A stretch of DNA of 52,810 nucleotides from Lentisphaerota bacterium (lineage in GTDB: Bacteria > Verrucomicrobiota > Kiritimatiellia > UBA8416 > JABMPJ01): positions 1-52,810 of the forward strand of contig JABMPJ010000200.1 of NCBI GenBank assembly GCA_013203785.1. Direction: 5' to 3'. The stretch's first letter is position 1, and each line of letters opens with the position of its first letter. The translations under genes were made by a program, and so were the position numbers. The notes beneath the pieces were generated by a model that saw only the letters and a list, made by a program, of their open reading frames with translations, was not told the DNA's origin and ran no database searches. This document shows positions 44,516-52,683 of this stretch, in pieces.

Positions 44516-44551
44516 AGGTCAGCTTCTTTCCGGTTCAATCGCCACGCACAC

Positions 44552-45910
44552 TCAGTGGGCACGCGGTCGATGCTTCTTCTTCTCAACCTCCGGCTCTTCG
44601 CGCTCCTGCTGGGCCTCCCAAAAATCCGACTGCTGCTGTTCGAGCAGGGCCTTAGCCGCACGCGCACTGGCTTCGGCAGCCGCCTCGCGCTCTGCCCGCT
44701 CTGCCGCCTCGGAACGGGCTCGCGCCAGCGCCTGTTGCAGACGCAGCTCTTCGGGGAAGGCATTGACACTGCACTTGCTGCCCTCAAAAACCCGCGCCGT
44801 CTCACTCCAGGTACGCGCCCCAGAACTCAATTCGATCTTATAGGTGCCCACGGGCATATTGTCCCAGCGCAGCGCCTTGCCCGCCGCAACGGAGTAGCGC
44901 TTGCCTCCATTGATCTGGACGGAGGCCGCAATGGGCGACTGCACTTCAAGCCCACCATAGCGTGCCACCTGGCGTTCCGCCGCCTCGGGCAGTAGTTCGT
45001 GCGGAGCGGTGAGCTCGGCGCGGGGCGGGGCAGAGGGGCGCGAGGGGGCGAGCTCGGCAGAAGCCTTGGGATCGTGCACCAGAAATACAAACTCCCCCAG
45101 GTCGCTGCCGCTGGCCGTGTTCATGGGGCCAAAGACTGGACGCCGACCGCTGTAGGCGGCCACATCGTTCTTGATCCATCCGGCCAGGTCCGAGGCCGCG
45201 AAGACGGTCTGACGCGGGTACTGCAGAGCCTGTAAAAACTTCTTGGCAAAGATGCTCTGATCGGGAACGGTTTCGAGGTCACCGCTGGCGACACACCAGC
45301 GCGTCGGCTGGCTGATGGCGCGGCGATACCATGTATTCTCGCGGGTCTCAATATCAACCCGACCGCCGCGCAACATCGCCCCACTGAAACACGAGTCACT
45401 CACCACAAGCACATGGCGCGCCTGCATCGCATCCGTATACTCCTTGAGGTTCGAATTTGGCATCCAGTCGTTGATCGCCGGTTCACCATCCACCCGCTCG
45501 CGGCCCTCCACAGGAATCCAGTAGCCCTTTTTCAGGAGCTTGTCATAGTAGCCGTGTCCGGCAAAGTAGATCAGTAACGAGTCGTTCGGGGTCAGCCTGC
45601 GCGTCAGCGTGCGCAGGGACGCCACAATCCCCCCCAGCGTCGCGTCCTCATCATACAGCGTTGTGACTGATTTGAACCCGTAGCGCGAATCGAGAAGCGC
45701 GGCCACACTGAACGCATCCTCTCGTGCCTGGCGCAAGCCGCGCCAGTGTTGGTAGCGATTGATACCGATCACCAAGGCATGGTAATCGGGCAACTGGAGG
45801 TCATCCCCCAATACGTTGCGGACCTTGAGTCCGCGATCCTGAGCATGGACCTCGCCCAGCCCCAGAACGCCCAGAAGACAGACCCCACATGATAGCACCC
45901 TCAATTTCAT
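44552..45910 (-). CDS. Exported caspase-fold (C14) protease
   Basis: This 452-residue protein has a signal peptide (MKLRVLSCGVCLLGVLGLGE, ending at VHA). The caspase domain (about 40-290) has the catalytic dyad H119 in LIYFAGHGYYD and C174 in VVSDSCFSGAM, plus YHALVIGINRYQHW at its start. A PEGA-like sandwich follows (about 325-395: GLEVQSPIAASVQINGGK, MPVGTYKIELSSG). The last 60 residues are Ala/Glu/Arg-rich coiled coil ending in a basic KKKHRPRAH tail. Bacterial orthocaspases cleave after basic residues, but the substrate here is unknown. GAGGA precedes the ATG. It is probably co-transcribed with the DUF4384-like gene. Confidence 0.9.
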   Translation of the reverse strand: MKLRVLSCGVCLLGVLGLGEVHAQDRGLKVRNVLGDDLQLPDYHALVIGINRYQHWRGLRQAREDAFSVAALLDSRYGFKSVTTLYDEDATLGGIVASLRTLTRRLTPNDSLLIYFAGHGYYDKLLKKGYWIPVEGRERVDGEPAINDWMPNSNLKEYTDAMQARHVLVVSDSCFSGAMLRGGRVDIETRENTWYRRAISQPTRWCVASGDLETVPDQSIFAKKFLQALQYPRQTVFAASDLAGWIKNDVAAYSGRRPVFGPMNTASGSDLGEFVFLVHDPKASAELAPSRPSAPPRAELTAPHELLPEAAERQVARYGGLEVQSPIAASVQINGGKRYSVAAGKALRWDNMPVGTYKIELSSGARTWSETARVFEGSKCSVNAFPEELRLQQALARARSEAAERAEREAAAEASARAAKALLEQQQSDFWEAQQEREEPEVEKKKHRPRAH

Positions 45911-46046
45911 GTACAGTCCTCGTTGACAGCTAAGACCTCACTGCCCTAAAGTTACCGCCACATCTGATTCATGGCAACCCGTAACTTGTGATGCATGTGC
46001 CGCCCCTTGACGGGGTAAGGCGAGCCCCCTGAAAGGAACCGGCGCG

Positions 46047-47159
46047 ATGGCTAAAGTAGTTTTGGACAACGTATGGAAGATCTACCCCGGCAACGTCGTG
46101 GCAGCCAAGGAGATCAATCTCGAGATCAAGGACCATGAGTTTATGGTCTTGGTCGGTCCTTCCGGCTGCGGAAAATCCACCACGCTACGCATGATCGCCG
46201 GCCTGGAAGAGATCTCACGCGGCACCATCACAATCGCTGACCGGGTCATCAATGACGTACCGCCCAAGGATCGCGATATCGCCATGGTCTTCCAGAACTA
46301 TGCGCTCTATCCGCATATGACCGTGTACAACAACATGGCGTTCGGGCTTAAGTTGCGCAAATACAAGAAGGCCGAGATTGACGTGCGCGTGCGCGAAGCC
46401 GCCGAGATTCTCGATATCACCGAGCTGCTCGAGCGTCGCCCCAAAGCGCTTTCGGGTGGACAGCGCCAGCGCGTGGCCGTGGGCCGCGCCATCGTTCGCA
46501 AGCCGTCCGCCTTCCTGTTTGACGAGCCGCTCTCCAATCTCGACGCCAAGATGCGCGTGCAGATGCGCGTTGAGATCGGACGCCTCCACCATCAGCTCGA
46601 CACGACCATGATCTACGTGACGCATGATCAGGTCGAAGCCATGACCATGGGCGACCGCATCACCGTCATGAAGGACGGCTTGATCCAGCAGGTGGCCGAG
46701 CCGACGGTGCTTTATGATAATCCGACCAACAAGTTCGTGGCTGGCTTTATCGGCACCCCTCCCATGAATTTCTTTGCGGGACACATGGCCCGAGCGAACG
46801 GACAGCTCGTCTTCGACGAAGGGGGCTTCAAGGTCCCCGTTCCCACGGCCTGGCAGGATGCCCTCGGTCGTTTCGCGGACAAGCCGATTGTCTTTGGTAC
46901 CCGCCCCGAAGATGTGGGCTCGGCCCAGGCCGAGCAGATTGAGGGCGCCCCGCGCATCCGGGCCAAAGTGGACGTGGTGGAACCGATGGGCTCCGAGACC
47001 TACTGCCATCTCAACACCGGCAAGACGACCTTCATCTCGCGCATGGATGCCCATCGCAGATGTAACGTCGGTGACGACATGGACCTCGCCGTCTTCATGG
47101 GCAAGGCCCACTTCTTCGATCCCGAGAGCAATCTGACCATCGATCTGCCGCGGGACTAA
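46047..47159 (+). CDS. MsmX/UgpC-type sugar ABC transporter ATPase
   Basis: This 370-residue protein is the ATPase subunit of CUT1-type carbohydrate importers. The Walker A motif is GPSGCGKST (37-45), the signature ALSGGQRQRVAVGRAIV, and Walker B FLFDEPLSNLDAKM, followed by the VTHDQVEAMTMGDRI switch. The C-terminal regulatory OB-folds (about 240-370) include FIGTPPMNFF and RPEDVGSAQAEQ. No permease or binding protein is nearby, which is usual for shared ATPases that energise several sugar permeases. AAAGGA precedes the ATG. It is convergent with the SDR gene (7 bases between the stops), with no room for a long terminator. Confidence 0.95.
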   Translation: MAKVVLDNVWKIYPGNVVAAKEINLEIKDHEFMVLVGPSGCGKSTTLRMIAGLEEISRGTITIADRVINDVPPKDRDIAMVFQNYALYPHMTVYNNMAFGLKLRKYKKAEIDVRVREAAEILDITELLERRPKALSGGQRQRVAVGRAIVRKPSAFLFDEPLSNLDAKMRVQMRVEIGRLHHQLDTTMIYVTHDQVEAMTMGDRITVMKDGLIQQVAEPTVLYDNPTNKFVAGFIGTPPMNFFAGHMARANGQLVFDEGGFKVPVPTAWQDALGRFADKPIVFGTRPEDVGSAQAEQIEGAPRIRAKVDVVEPMGSETYCHLNTGKTTFISRMDAHRRCNVGDDMDLAVFMGKAHFFDPESNLTIDLPRD

Positions 47160-47166
47160 CGCCCCA

Positions 47167-47940
47167 TCAGAGGCGCTGCAGTGTGAAGCCTCCGTCGACC
47201 ATGAGGACCTGTCCCGTGGAGTACGCCAGATCGCCGCGCACCAACATGGCCGCGGCGCGTCCCACATCTTCCGGGAGCCCCCAGCGCGCTTGCACCAGGA
47301 TACCGCCTTCGCCGATCAGGCGGTCATACTTTTCTGTCACGCCAGCGGTCATGTCCGTCTTGATGATGCCCGGACGAATTTCGTAGACGGGTATCCCAAA
47401 TTCACCGAGACGTACCGCGTAGAGCTGCGTGGCCATCCCCACGCCTGCCTTCGTGATGCAGTAGTCGCCTCGGGTGGGTGATGCCACGCTGGCGGAAATC
47501 GAGGAGACGTTGATGATGCAGGCGTCATAGGCCGCGTCGGACTGCTGTTGCTCGATCATCCACTTGGCCACCGCCTGCGTCAGGAAGTAAGGCCCCTTCA
47601 GGTTGATCGCCATCAGGCGATCAAAGCTGGCCTCATCCGCCTCCAGGATATCGGTCCGCACGCTCGGTGCCACCCCGGCATTGTTGACCAACACATTGAG
47701 GCGCCCGTAGTGCGCCTTGATCTCCTCCAGCATCTCGGACCGTCCCGCAGACGAGGAAACATCCGCCCGGCAGTAAAGGACCTCGGCGCCCCGATCACGC
47801 AAGGCCGTTAGGGCCGCCGCTACGGCGCTCTCTTCGCGCACACCGCAAATCACCAGATCACACCCCTCTTCGGCCAGGTGACTGGCTATGCCCAAGCCGA
47901 TGCCACGTCCGCCACCGGTTACCAGCGCGATCTTCTTCAT
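47167..47940 (-). CDS. Short-chain dehydrogenase/reductase in uronate cluster
   Basis: This 257-residue classical SDR has the NAD(P) motif TGGGRGIG (8-15), NNAG (86-89) and the catalytic triad in NVSSIS, Y160 and K164 (DYCITKAG), and ends with LMVDGGF. It overlaps the upstream oxidoreductase gene by 4 bases. Family members in sugar clusters oxidise or reduce keto-uronates or keto-sugars (KduD-like), whereas automatic labels often read 3-ketoacyl-ACP reductase. The GH88/cupin context points to sugar-acid metabolism. The exact substrate is not readable. Confidence 0.88.
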   Translation of the reverse strand: MKKIALVTGGGRGIGLGIASHLAEEGCDLVICGVREESAVAAALTALRDRGAEVLYCRADVSSSAGRSEMLEEIKAHYGRLNVLVNNAGVAPSVRTDILEADEASFDRLMAINLKGPYFLTQAVAKWMIEQQQSDAAYDACIINVSSISASVASPTRGDYCITKAGVGMATQLYAVRLGEFGIPVYEIRPGIIKTDMTAGVTEKYDRLIGEGGILVQARWGLPEDVGRAAAMLVRGDLAYSTGQVLMVDGGFTLQRL

Positions 47941-49088
47941 GATAGCAATGTCTCCAGCTCAACCCACGCTCGTTTCTGCCAGGACTCAATGCCCTTCTCA
48001 GCCAGCTGAACCCCCTTCGCCCCGACCAGAAGCGACCAGGGGAAGGGCTCATCCAGAACCACATGACGCAGGAACAACTCCCACTGCGCTTTGAATGCGT
48101 TGTCGTAGCTGCGCTGTTCGGGCACCAGGCTCCACCCCTCCTTGAAATCGATCGGCTGCGGTACATCCGGATTCCAAACCGCACGCGGCGTCGCACTGTA
48201 GGGCTGGATACAGCAGTCGCGCAGCCCCGCCACGGCCGATCCCTTCGAGCCATCCACATGCAGGGTCAGCAGGTCGTCGCGCCGTACACGCGTGACCCAC
48301 GAAGAGTTGAACTGGGCAATGATGCCGTTCTTGAGTTCGAAGGTCGCATAGGCCGCATCATCTGCGGTAGCGTCGAAGGGCGTGCCCTGTTCATCCCAAC
48401 GCTGCGGGATATGGGTGGCCCCCAGACAGGAAACCGACTTCACCTCGCCGAAAATATTATCCAGCACGTAGCGCCAATGACAGAGCATATCGATGATCAT
48501 ACCTCCGCCATCCTGCTTGCGATAGTTCCAGGAAGGGCGCTGGAGCGGAATCGTGTCGCCTTCAAACACCCAGTACCCAAAGTCACCGCGCACGGAGAGG
48601 ATCTCACCAAAGAAACCGCGGTGGATCAGCTCCTTGAGCTTCATCAATCCCGGCAGCCACAGCTTGTCCTGAACCACCCCGTTCTTGACACCCGCTGCGG
48701 AGGCAAGTGCATAGAGCTCGAGTGCTTCAGATACGTTGGTGGCTGTGGGTTTCTCGCAGTAGATATGCTTACCCGCTGCAATGGCCTTTTTCACCGCATC
48801 AACACGGCGGTCGGTCGTCTGCGCATCAAAATAGACGGTGTAGGCTTTGTCGGCAATCGCCTCATCGACATTCGTCGTCCATGTCGCCACCCCCGTCAGC
48901 TCGGCCAGCTTCGTCAGTTTGGCCGGGTTCCGCCCCACCAGGATCGGATCAGGCATGATCGTCTCCCCCTCCGTGATCTTGATGCCGCCCTGCTTGATGA
49001 TGGCCGCAATGGATCGGATCAGGTGCTGGTTGGTGCCCATGCGACCCGTCACGCCGTTCATAATGATACCCACTCTGTGCTCTGTCAT
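47937..49088 (-). CDS. Gfo/Idh/MocA-family oxidoreductase
   Basis: This 383-residue NAD(P)-dependent oxidoreductase has a Rossmann start (RVGIIMNGVTGRMGTNQHL), the family EKP motif in GKHIYCEKPTATN (about residues 105-117), and a C-terminal alpha/beta substrate domain (WNYRKQDGGGMIIDMLCHWRY with the usual D/H pair). Such enzymes act on C-OH groups of free sugars, uronates or inositols. It lies between the cupin and SDR genes and is coupled to the latter by a 4-base overlap. With two dehydrogenases in a row, one may oxidise and the other reduce, as in epimerisation, which is inference. Confidence 0.9.
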   Translation of the reverse strand: MTEHRVGIIMNGVTGRMGTNQHLIRSIAAIIKQGGIKITEGETIMPDPILVGRNPAKLTKLAELTGVATWTTNVDEAIADKAYTVYFDAQTTDRRVDAVKKAIAAGKHIYCEKPTATNVSEALELYALASAAGVKNGVVQDKLWLPGLMKLKELIHRGFFGEILSVRGDFGYWVFEGDTIPLQRPSWNYRKQDGGGMIIDMLCHWRYVLDNIFGEVKSVSCLGATHIPQRWDEQGTPFDATADDAAYATFELKNGIIAQFNSSWVTRVRRDDLLTLHVDGSKGSAVAGLRDCCIQPYSATPRAVWNPDVPQPIDFKEGWSLVPEQRSYDNAFKAQWELFLRHVVLDEPFPWSLLVGAKGVQLAEKGIESWQKRAWVELETLLS

Positions 49089-49173
49089 CTGCTGTTCCTT
49101 TGGCTCTTATTGTGTGAGTAAGCGAGTGCGTGGGTCTATACATACCCACCCACGCACGACACATACATCTTCC

Positions 49174-49608
49174 CTATACCACTTGCTTCCACGCCCCCTC
49201 CGGAAGCGCCGGCACGTCTTTACCTTCCACGGGGAGGGTCCCATCCAGCTCCTGTCGCCAATGGGCGACATCACCGGCCGGACCGTAGTTGTAGATGAAC
49301 GTCAACGGGGTATCGCCCACATTGGTTAGCTGGTGAAAGACGCCCGAAGGAATGTAGACCGCCTGACCGGTGCATAGCGACTGACGCTCCTCACCGAGAC
49401 ACATCTCCCCCTCCCCCTTAACCACGAAGTAGACCTCCTCCTGCTCCTGGTTATGCCAAGGCACCTGCCCGCCTTTAGGTTCCAGCGTCACAAACCCCAT
49501 GCTGAAGCTCGTGGCCTGAATCGGCGCCGGCCCGCCCACCAGGTTCTGCGTCCGTCGCCGCGCCGGATAGGTGCGGCCCTCGATCTTCGCTAAGTCTGAT
49601 ATGATCAT
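49174..49608 (-). CDS. Single-domain cupin protein
   Basis: The ATG at 49608 follows GAGAGGAAG and gives 144 residues; the frame is open to 49683, but those codons lie in a repeat element. The first cupin motif VPWHNQEQEEVYFVVKGEGEM and the second PSGVFHQLTNVGDTPLTF hold the metal-binding His/Glu residues of a small beta-barrel. It is followed by a conserved-looking tail GDVAHWRQELDGTLP. In uronate clusters a cupin (KdgF) opens the ring of unsaturated uronic acids released by enzymes such as GH88. A similar job is plausible here from context, though this sequence is longer than and not clearly a KdgF. Confidence 0.82.
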   Translation of the reverse strand: MIISDLAKIEGRTYPARRRTQNLVGGPAPIQATSFSMGFVTLEPKGGQVPWHNQEQEEVYFVVKGEGEMCLGEERQSLCTGQAVYIPSGVFHQLTNVGDTPLTFIYNYGPAGDVAHWRQELDGTLPVEGKDVPALPEGAWKQVV

Positions 49609-49644
49609 TCGCTTCCTCTCCCTGTATCTCGTCTGGCTCCTAAT

Positions 49645-49735
49645 CCAATGTCCAACACCCAACGGAGAATATCTAACCACCAAGGGAACACCTGGTCATT
49701 GGGCGTTCCTTGTTGGCCATTGGATATTCTCTCTT
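49645..49735. repeat. CCAATG-type intergenic repeat with inverted arms
   Basis: Short CCAATG-xCCAA-type words recur here in both orientations (CCAATGTCCAACACCCAA at 49645-49662, then on the opposite strand CCAATGGCCAACAAGGAACG and CCAATGACCAGGTGTTCC). The ends GAGAATATC (49665-49673) and GATATTCTC (49723-49731) are perfect inverted repeats, and the similarity runs imperfectly inward about 30 bases. Similar strings are spread through PVC, Planctomycete and cyanobacterial genomes in my memory. Confidence 0.6.
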
Positions 49736-49736
49736 C

Positions 49737-51092
49737 TCAGAAAAACCGATAGTACGTCCCCTCCCCGATCCGTCCCGCCAACAGCGCGGCTTCCCGTATA
49801 TGGTAGTCGCCCCACATCGAGGACTCGCCACACGGAATGGTCTGCCCTTCAGGAATGTGGTCCCAACCATTGGGGCGGTGATAGATCGAATGGAGCAGCA
49901 ACCCCTGGTGGGCCGAGTCCGTGCTGAGATAGGGTTCATCCAGCAGCCGGGCCAGTACCGTCAGCCCGGCCTGCGTATAGCGGCCGCCATCCTGCTCGCC
50001 CAGCAGGTGCCCGAGGCGTAGGAGCCCCTGCGCCGCAATGGCTGAGGCCGAGCTGTCGACCGGCTCGTGCGCATTGAAGGGCTCAGCGGGCCGCTCCAGG
50101 TAGTCCCCCATTCGGGCCAGACCCGGTGCACCAGTGTCCCAGTAGACGATACCATCCAGCGGCGTCTGCGCGATGTAGAAGTCGCATGTCGCCGTGGCCG
50201 CCTTGAGCATCATCGCACGCACCGCCGCGCGACCACCACAGGGCAGCGGCGTATCGTCTGGAAGCGTGTCGAGAAATTCAAGCTGCTCCGCAAAGCCCAG
50301 CATCACCCAGGCATGACCGCGCGTCCACGTGCTGAACGGTGAGTAGCCCTGCTGCGAGCTGGGGCAACGAAAGGCGCCGTCATTGAGGTTGAAGATCGCC
50401 TCGTGGGCCGCCCGTCCGCAGATATCGTAGGTATCGCGCCCCTCCCCGTAGTAGATGATATACCGGGCCGTCGTAGCCACATGCTTGACCAGTCGCTCCA
50501 TCAGAGAGAGCTGCACATCGTTCTCACCGCAGTAGGCATGACCCAGTTGATGCGAGAGCGCCAGCGCACGCATCGAGCGGATGGTGTCCGCGAAAAGCGA
50601 GTGGGGGCCATTGAAGGAGTAAACATAGCCCAGGCCCTCCGGCAGCTCCGTCCATCGACGCGCCTGCACCGCGCCCGAGCTCTTGATGGCGAGCTCGTAG
50701 AAAGCGCGCTCCCACGCGTTCTCCGGCAGCCGCCCTTCGTTCATGAGCCGCCACAAATTGCCGTAGGTACTGACGTTATTGAAACCGTGGTCATGCACAC
50801 CGAAATGCGTCACATGCGGGGCCATCCGTTCGAGCGTATTACGGCGCCCATTCTCCAAGGCTGTCGTATCGCCGGTGGCATCAAACTGCAGGATGGCCGA
50901 TCCGTATTGAAAGCCCTGCGTCCACTCGGTCCATCCCCGCGCGGTGTACTTTCCATTGACCGTAAATACCGGTGCACCTTGACCAGTGTCATAGTCCGAT
51001 TCAATCGCTTGAATCTTCTGCCCCGACAGCTCCCAGAAGCGCGCCAGCTTCTCCTTGAGGTCAGCGGCCACTATCGCCTCATCAATCTTCAT
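49737..51092 (-). CDS. Unsaturated glucuronyl hydrolase-like enzyme (GH88)
   Basis: This 451-residue protein has no signal peptide and is probably cytoplasmic. It forms an alpha/alpha barrel. GH88 enzymes hydrate the double bond of an unsaturated uronic acid at the end of oligosaccharides made by lyases, releasing the sugar. Candidate catalytic Asp residues are D101 in FGVHDHGFNN and D169 in LFADTIRSM. Other family features are FSTWTRGHAWVMLGFAEQL and VDSSASAIAAQGLLRL. It is the first gene of the cluster GH88, cupin, Gfo/Idh, SDR on the minus strand. Substrate could be pectin, ulvan, alginate-like or glycosaminoglycan fragments; the sequence does not decide. Confidence 0.92.
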   Translation of the reverse strand: MKIDEAIVAADLKEKLARFWELSGQKIQAIESDYDTGQGAPVFTVNGKYTARGWTEWTQGFQYGSAILQFDATGDTTALENGRRNTLERMAPHVTHFGVHDHGFNNVSTYGNLWRLMNEGRLPENAWERAFYELAIKSSGAVQARRWTELPEGLGYVYSFNGPHSLFADTIRSMRALALSHQLGHAYCGENDVQLSLMERLVKHVATTARYIIYYGEGRDTYDICGRAAHEAIFNLNDGAFRCPSSQQGYSPFSTWTRGHAWVMLGFAEQLEFLDTLPDDTPLPCGGRAAVRAMMLKAATATCDFYIAQTPLDGIVYWDTGAPGLARMGDYLERPAEPFNAHEPVDSSASAIAAQGLLRLGHLLGEQDGGRYTQAGLTVLARLLDEPYLSTDSAHQGLLLHSIYHRPNGWDHIPEGQTIPCGESSMWGDYHIREAALLAGRIGEGTYYRFF

Positions 51093-51262
51093 TTAATCAC
51101 TCTCCTTCACCCGTTCGCCAACGCGAGGGAATGTTGGGACCCTCTCAGTTTTCGCGACTTGGAGCCTCTCTATTTTCTTCGCATGACTGACAAGAATCTG
51201 TCGTGTCCTCTTCGTGCCTTGCTGCCCACGGTAGTGCGTTCCTGTTCCATAACCCCTTGCAC

Positions 51263-51281
51263 GTTTCGTATTTACGCGAAC
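51263..51281. promoter_or_regulatory. Possible LexA operator
   Basis: GTTTCGTATTTACGCGAAC has inverted ends (GTTTCG/CGCGAAC, with TTCG and CGAA as exact arms) upstream of lexA, where an autoregulatory SOS box would be expected. LexA boxes differ between phyla, so this is a guess by position and symmetry. Confidence 0.3.
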
Positions 51282-51314
51282 ACCTAGCAAGCTCAAAGCG
51301 TGTCCTGTCCCCCT

Positions 51315-51365
51315 GTAGAGTTGGCCGTCCTCGGCCAATTATTGGCCGGGGACGGTCAACTCTAC
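51315..51365. repeat. Long hairpin repeat element
   Basis: Arms of 25 bases (51315-51339 and 51341-51365) pair in 23 of 25 positions around a single T, beginning GTAGAGTTGGCCGTCC. No gene is inside. The form suits a REP-like or miniature mobile element inserted between two genes. Confidence 0.7.
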
Positions 51366-51440
51366 ACCGCAACCCTCAACTTCCCCCTTGCGTACAAACT
51401 ATAGTTCCCTCTACACTCTCCCACAGACAAGGAGCAGAGC

Positions 51441-52022
51441 ATGGCACGCAAAACAGATATTCCCGCCAAGGTGCGCCGACTCAGGGATTTCGTGGGTCGC
51501 GAAAAACGCATGCCCGGCTACAACGAGATGCTCGAGCTGTTTGAATACCGCTCCAAACAGGCCGTGCACAGTCTGCTACTTAAGCTGGTGGATATGGGCT
51601 ACATCAGCAAGAACGGACGCAAAATTGCCTATACCAGCAAACTGATTGGCGACATACGTCTACTCGGAACCGTCCAGGCCGGATTCCCCTCCCCCGCCGA
51701 GGAGGAGCTGCTCGATACGATTACGCTGGATGAATTCCTCATCGAGAAACCCGAATCAACCTATATGCTCCGCGTCACGGGTGACTCCATGATTGATGCA
51801 GGCATCCATCCTGGCGATATGGTACTCGTGGAGAAGGATGCCAGGCCGGGCAAAAACTCCATCGTCATCGCACAGGTCGACGGCGAGTGGACCATCAAAT
51901 ACTTCAATCGCGATCGGCTCGGTATACGGCTTGATCCGGCCAACAGCAAATACTCATCCATCCGGCCCAAAGACTCACTGGAGATTGCAGGCGTGGTACG
52001 CAGCGTTATAAGAAAGTATTAG
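51441..52022 (+). CDS. lexA: LexA-type SOS repressor with self-cleaving domain
   Basis: This 193-residue protein has an N-terminal winged helix (about 8-60, MLELFEYRSKQAVHSLLLKL) and a C-terminal S24 peptidase. The self-cleavage bond is A80-G81 in GTVQAGFPSPAE, and the Ser-Lys dyad is S116 (VTGDSMIDAGI) and K153 (WTIKYF). On DNA damage RecA filaments trigger the cleavage and free the SOS genes. The HTH part differs noticeably from proteobacterial LexA, so its operator is likely different too. The AAGGAG site is close upstream. The gene that follows, hisI, is unrelated. Confidence 0.92.
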   Translation: MARKTDIPAKVRRLRDFVGREKRMPGYNEMLELFEYRSKQAVHSLLLKLVDMGYISKNGRKIAYTSKLIGDIRLLGTVQAGFPSPAEEELLDTITLDEFLIEKPESTYMLRVTGDSMIDAGIHPGDMVLVEKDARPGKNSIVIAQVDGEWTIKYFNRDRLGIRLDPANSKYSSIRPKDSLEIAGVVRSVIRKY

Positions 52023-52031
52023 GGGGTAGCC

Positions 52032-52051
52032 GGACGCGACAGAGCGCGTCC
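52032..52051. repeat. GGACGCG hairpin, dispersed-repeat type
   Basis: GGACGCG (52032-52038) and CGCGTCC (52045-52051) form a perfect 7-base stem with a 6-base loop just after lexA. Flanking CCGG and CTCCATG fit a string I remember as frequent between genes in PVC genomes. It has no T-run, so it is not a standard terminator. Confidence 0.45.
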
Positions 52052-52178
52052 CTCCATGAGAGACTCTGACGGTTTCCCGTGGACTGGAGGGCACCGGAAG
52101 TCCGGGGCCGCATGGATAGGAGGCCATCATGCGAATGGCTCCCCGACACCCGAAACCAAAGAGAAAGACAAAGGAACG

Positions 52179-52589
52179 ATGAAGGAATTAGAAGAGGGCA
52201 ACGCCCTGACACTGGATTTCGCCAAATTGGCCAAGGTGGCCGCCAACTGCCCGGATGTAATTCCGGTTGCTGTGCAGCACGCCGATACCAAGGAGCTCAT
52301 TCTGGTGGCCTACACCAATGAACTCGCCTTCAAAGAATCGATCACCAAGCAGAGCCTGGTTCTGTGGAGCACCTCACGCAACGAGCTATGGGAGAAGGGC
52401 AAGACATCGGGGCAGACCTACGACCTGATCGAGGCCTTCGTCAATTGCGAACAAAACTCGCTGCTCTACACCGTGCGCCCGCGTGCCGGCGGCATCTGCC
52501 ACACCAGCAACCAGAAAGGCGAGCCCCGCAACTGCTATTACCGGCGAATCAATTCGGGGACCATGGAACTCGAAAACATCGATCCATGA
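52179..52589 (+). CDS. hisI: Phosphoribosyl-AMP cyclohydrolase-like protein
   Basis: The ATG at 52179 follows AAGGAAC and gives 136 residues; the frame is open to 52056 without family similarity. HisI opens the purine ring of phosphoribosyl-AMP in histidine synthesis. Seen here are VAYTNELAFKESI, LWSTSRNELWEKGKTSG, and three Cys that would hold zinc: C90, C107 (GICHTS) and C119 (RNCYYRR). The usual magnesium motif DxDxD around the first Cys reads N89-C-E91-Q-N93, so two of three Asp are Asn and one is Glu. The same variant occurs in my memory in other PVC bacteria, so it may be a real subgroup. No other his gene is in the window. Confidence 0.88.
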   Translation: MKELEEGNALTLDFAKLAKVAANCPDVIPVAVQHADTKELILVAYTNELAFKESITKQSLVLWSTSRNELWEKGKTSGQTYDLIEAFVNCEQNSLLYTVRPRAGGICHTSNQKGEPRNCYYRRINSGTMELENIDP

Positions 52590-52603
52590 TCCCGCATGTA
52601 AAT

Positions 52604-52683
52604 CGGTGCTTCCGGGTTTGTGGCGGGATTATCTGCTTGTGAATCGCACTATGTTCGGCTGCGGAATGGATGAGGTTGCCCGG
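52604..52683 (+). repeat. Dispersed imperfect repeat, copy B
   Basis: This copy pairs with 11461-11545. It begins CGGTGCTTCCGGG and continues through GGGATTATCTGCTTGTGAATC. A short frame through both copies reads similarly (VLPGLWRDYLLVNRTM here, ALPGFVWDILLMNRAM in copy A), which would fit a decayed piece of a protein gene. The remaining bases to 52810 show no gene. Confidence 0.4.

Larger units (their letters stand above)
51093..51440. other. Intergenic region between the GH88 cluster and lexA
   Basis: No gene is visible. It contains a candidate LexA operator (51263-51281), a long perfect-looking hairpin (51315-51365), a plus-strand TATAGT -10-like box at 51400-51405, and the lexA ribosome site AAGGAG before 51441. 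The GH88 promoter is not obvious. Confidence 0.45.
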
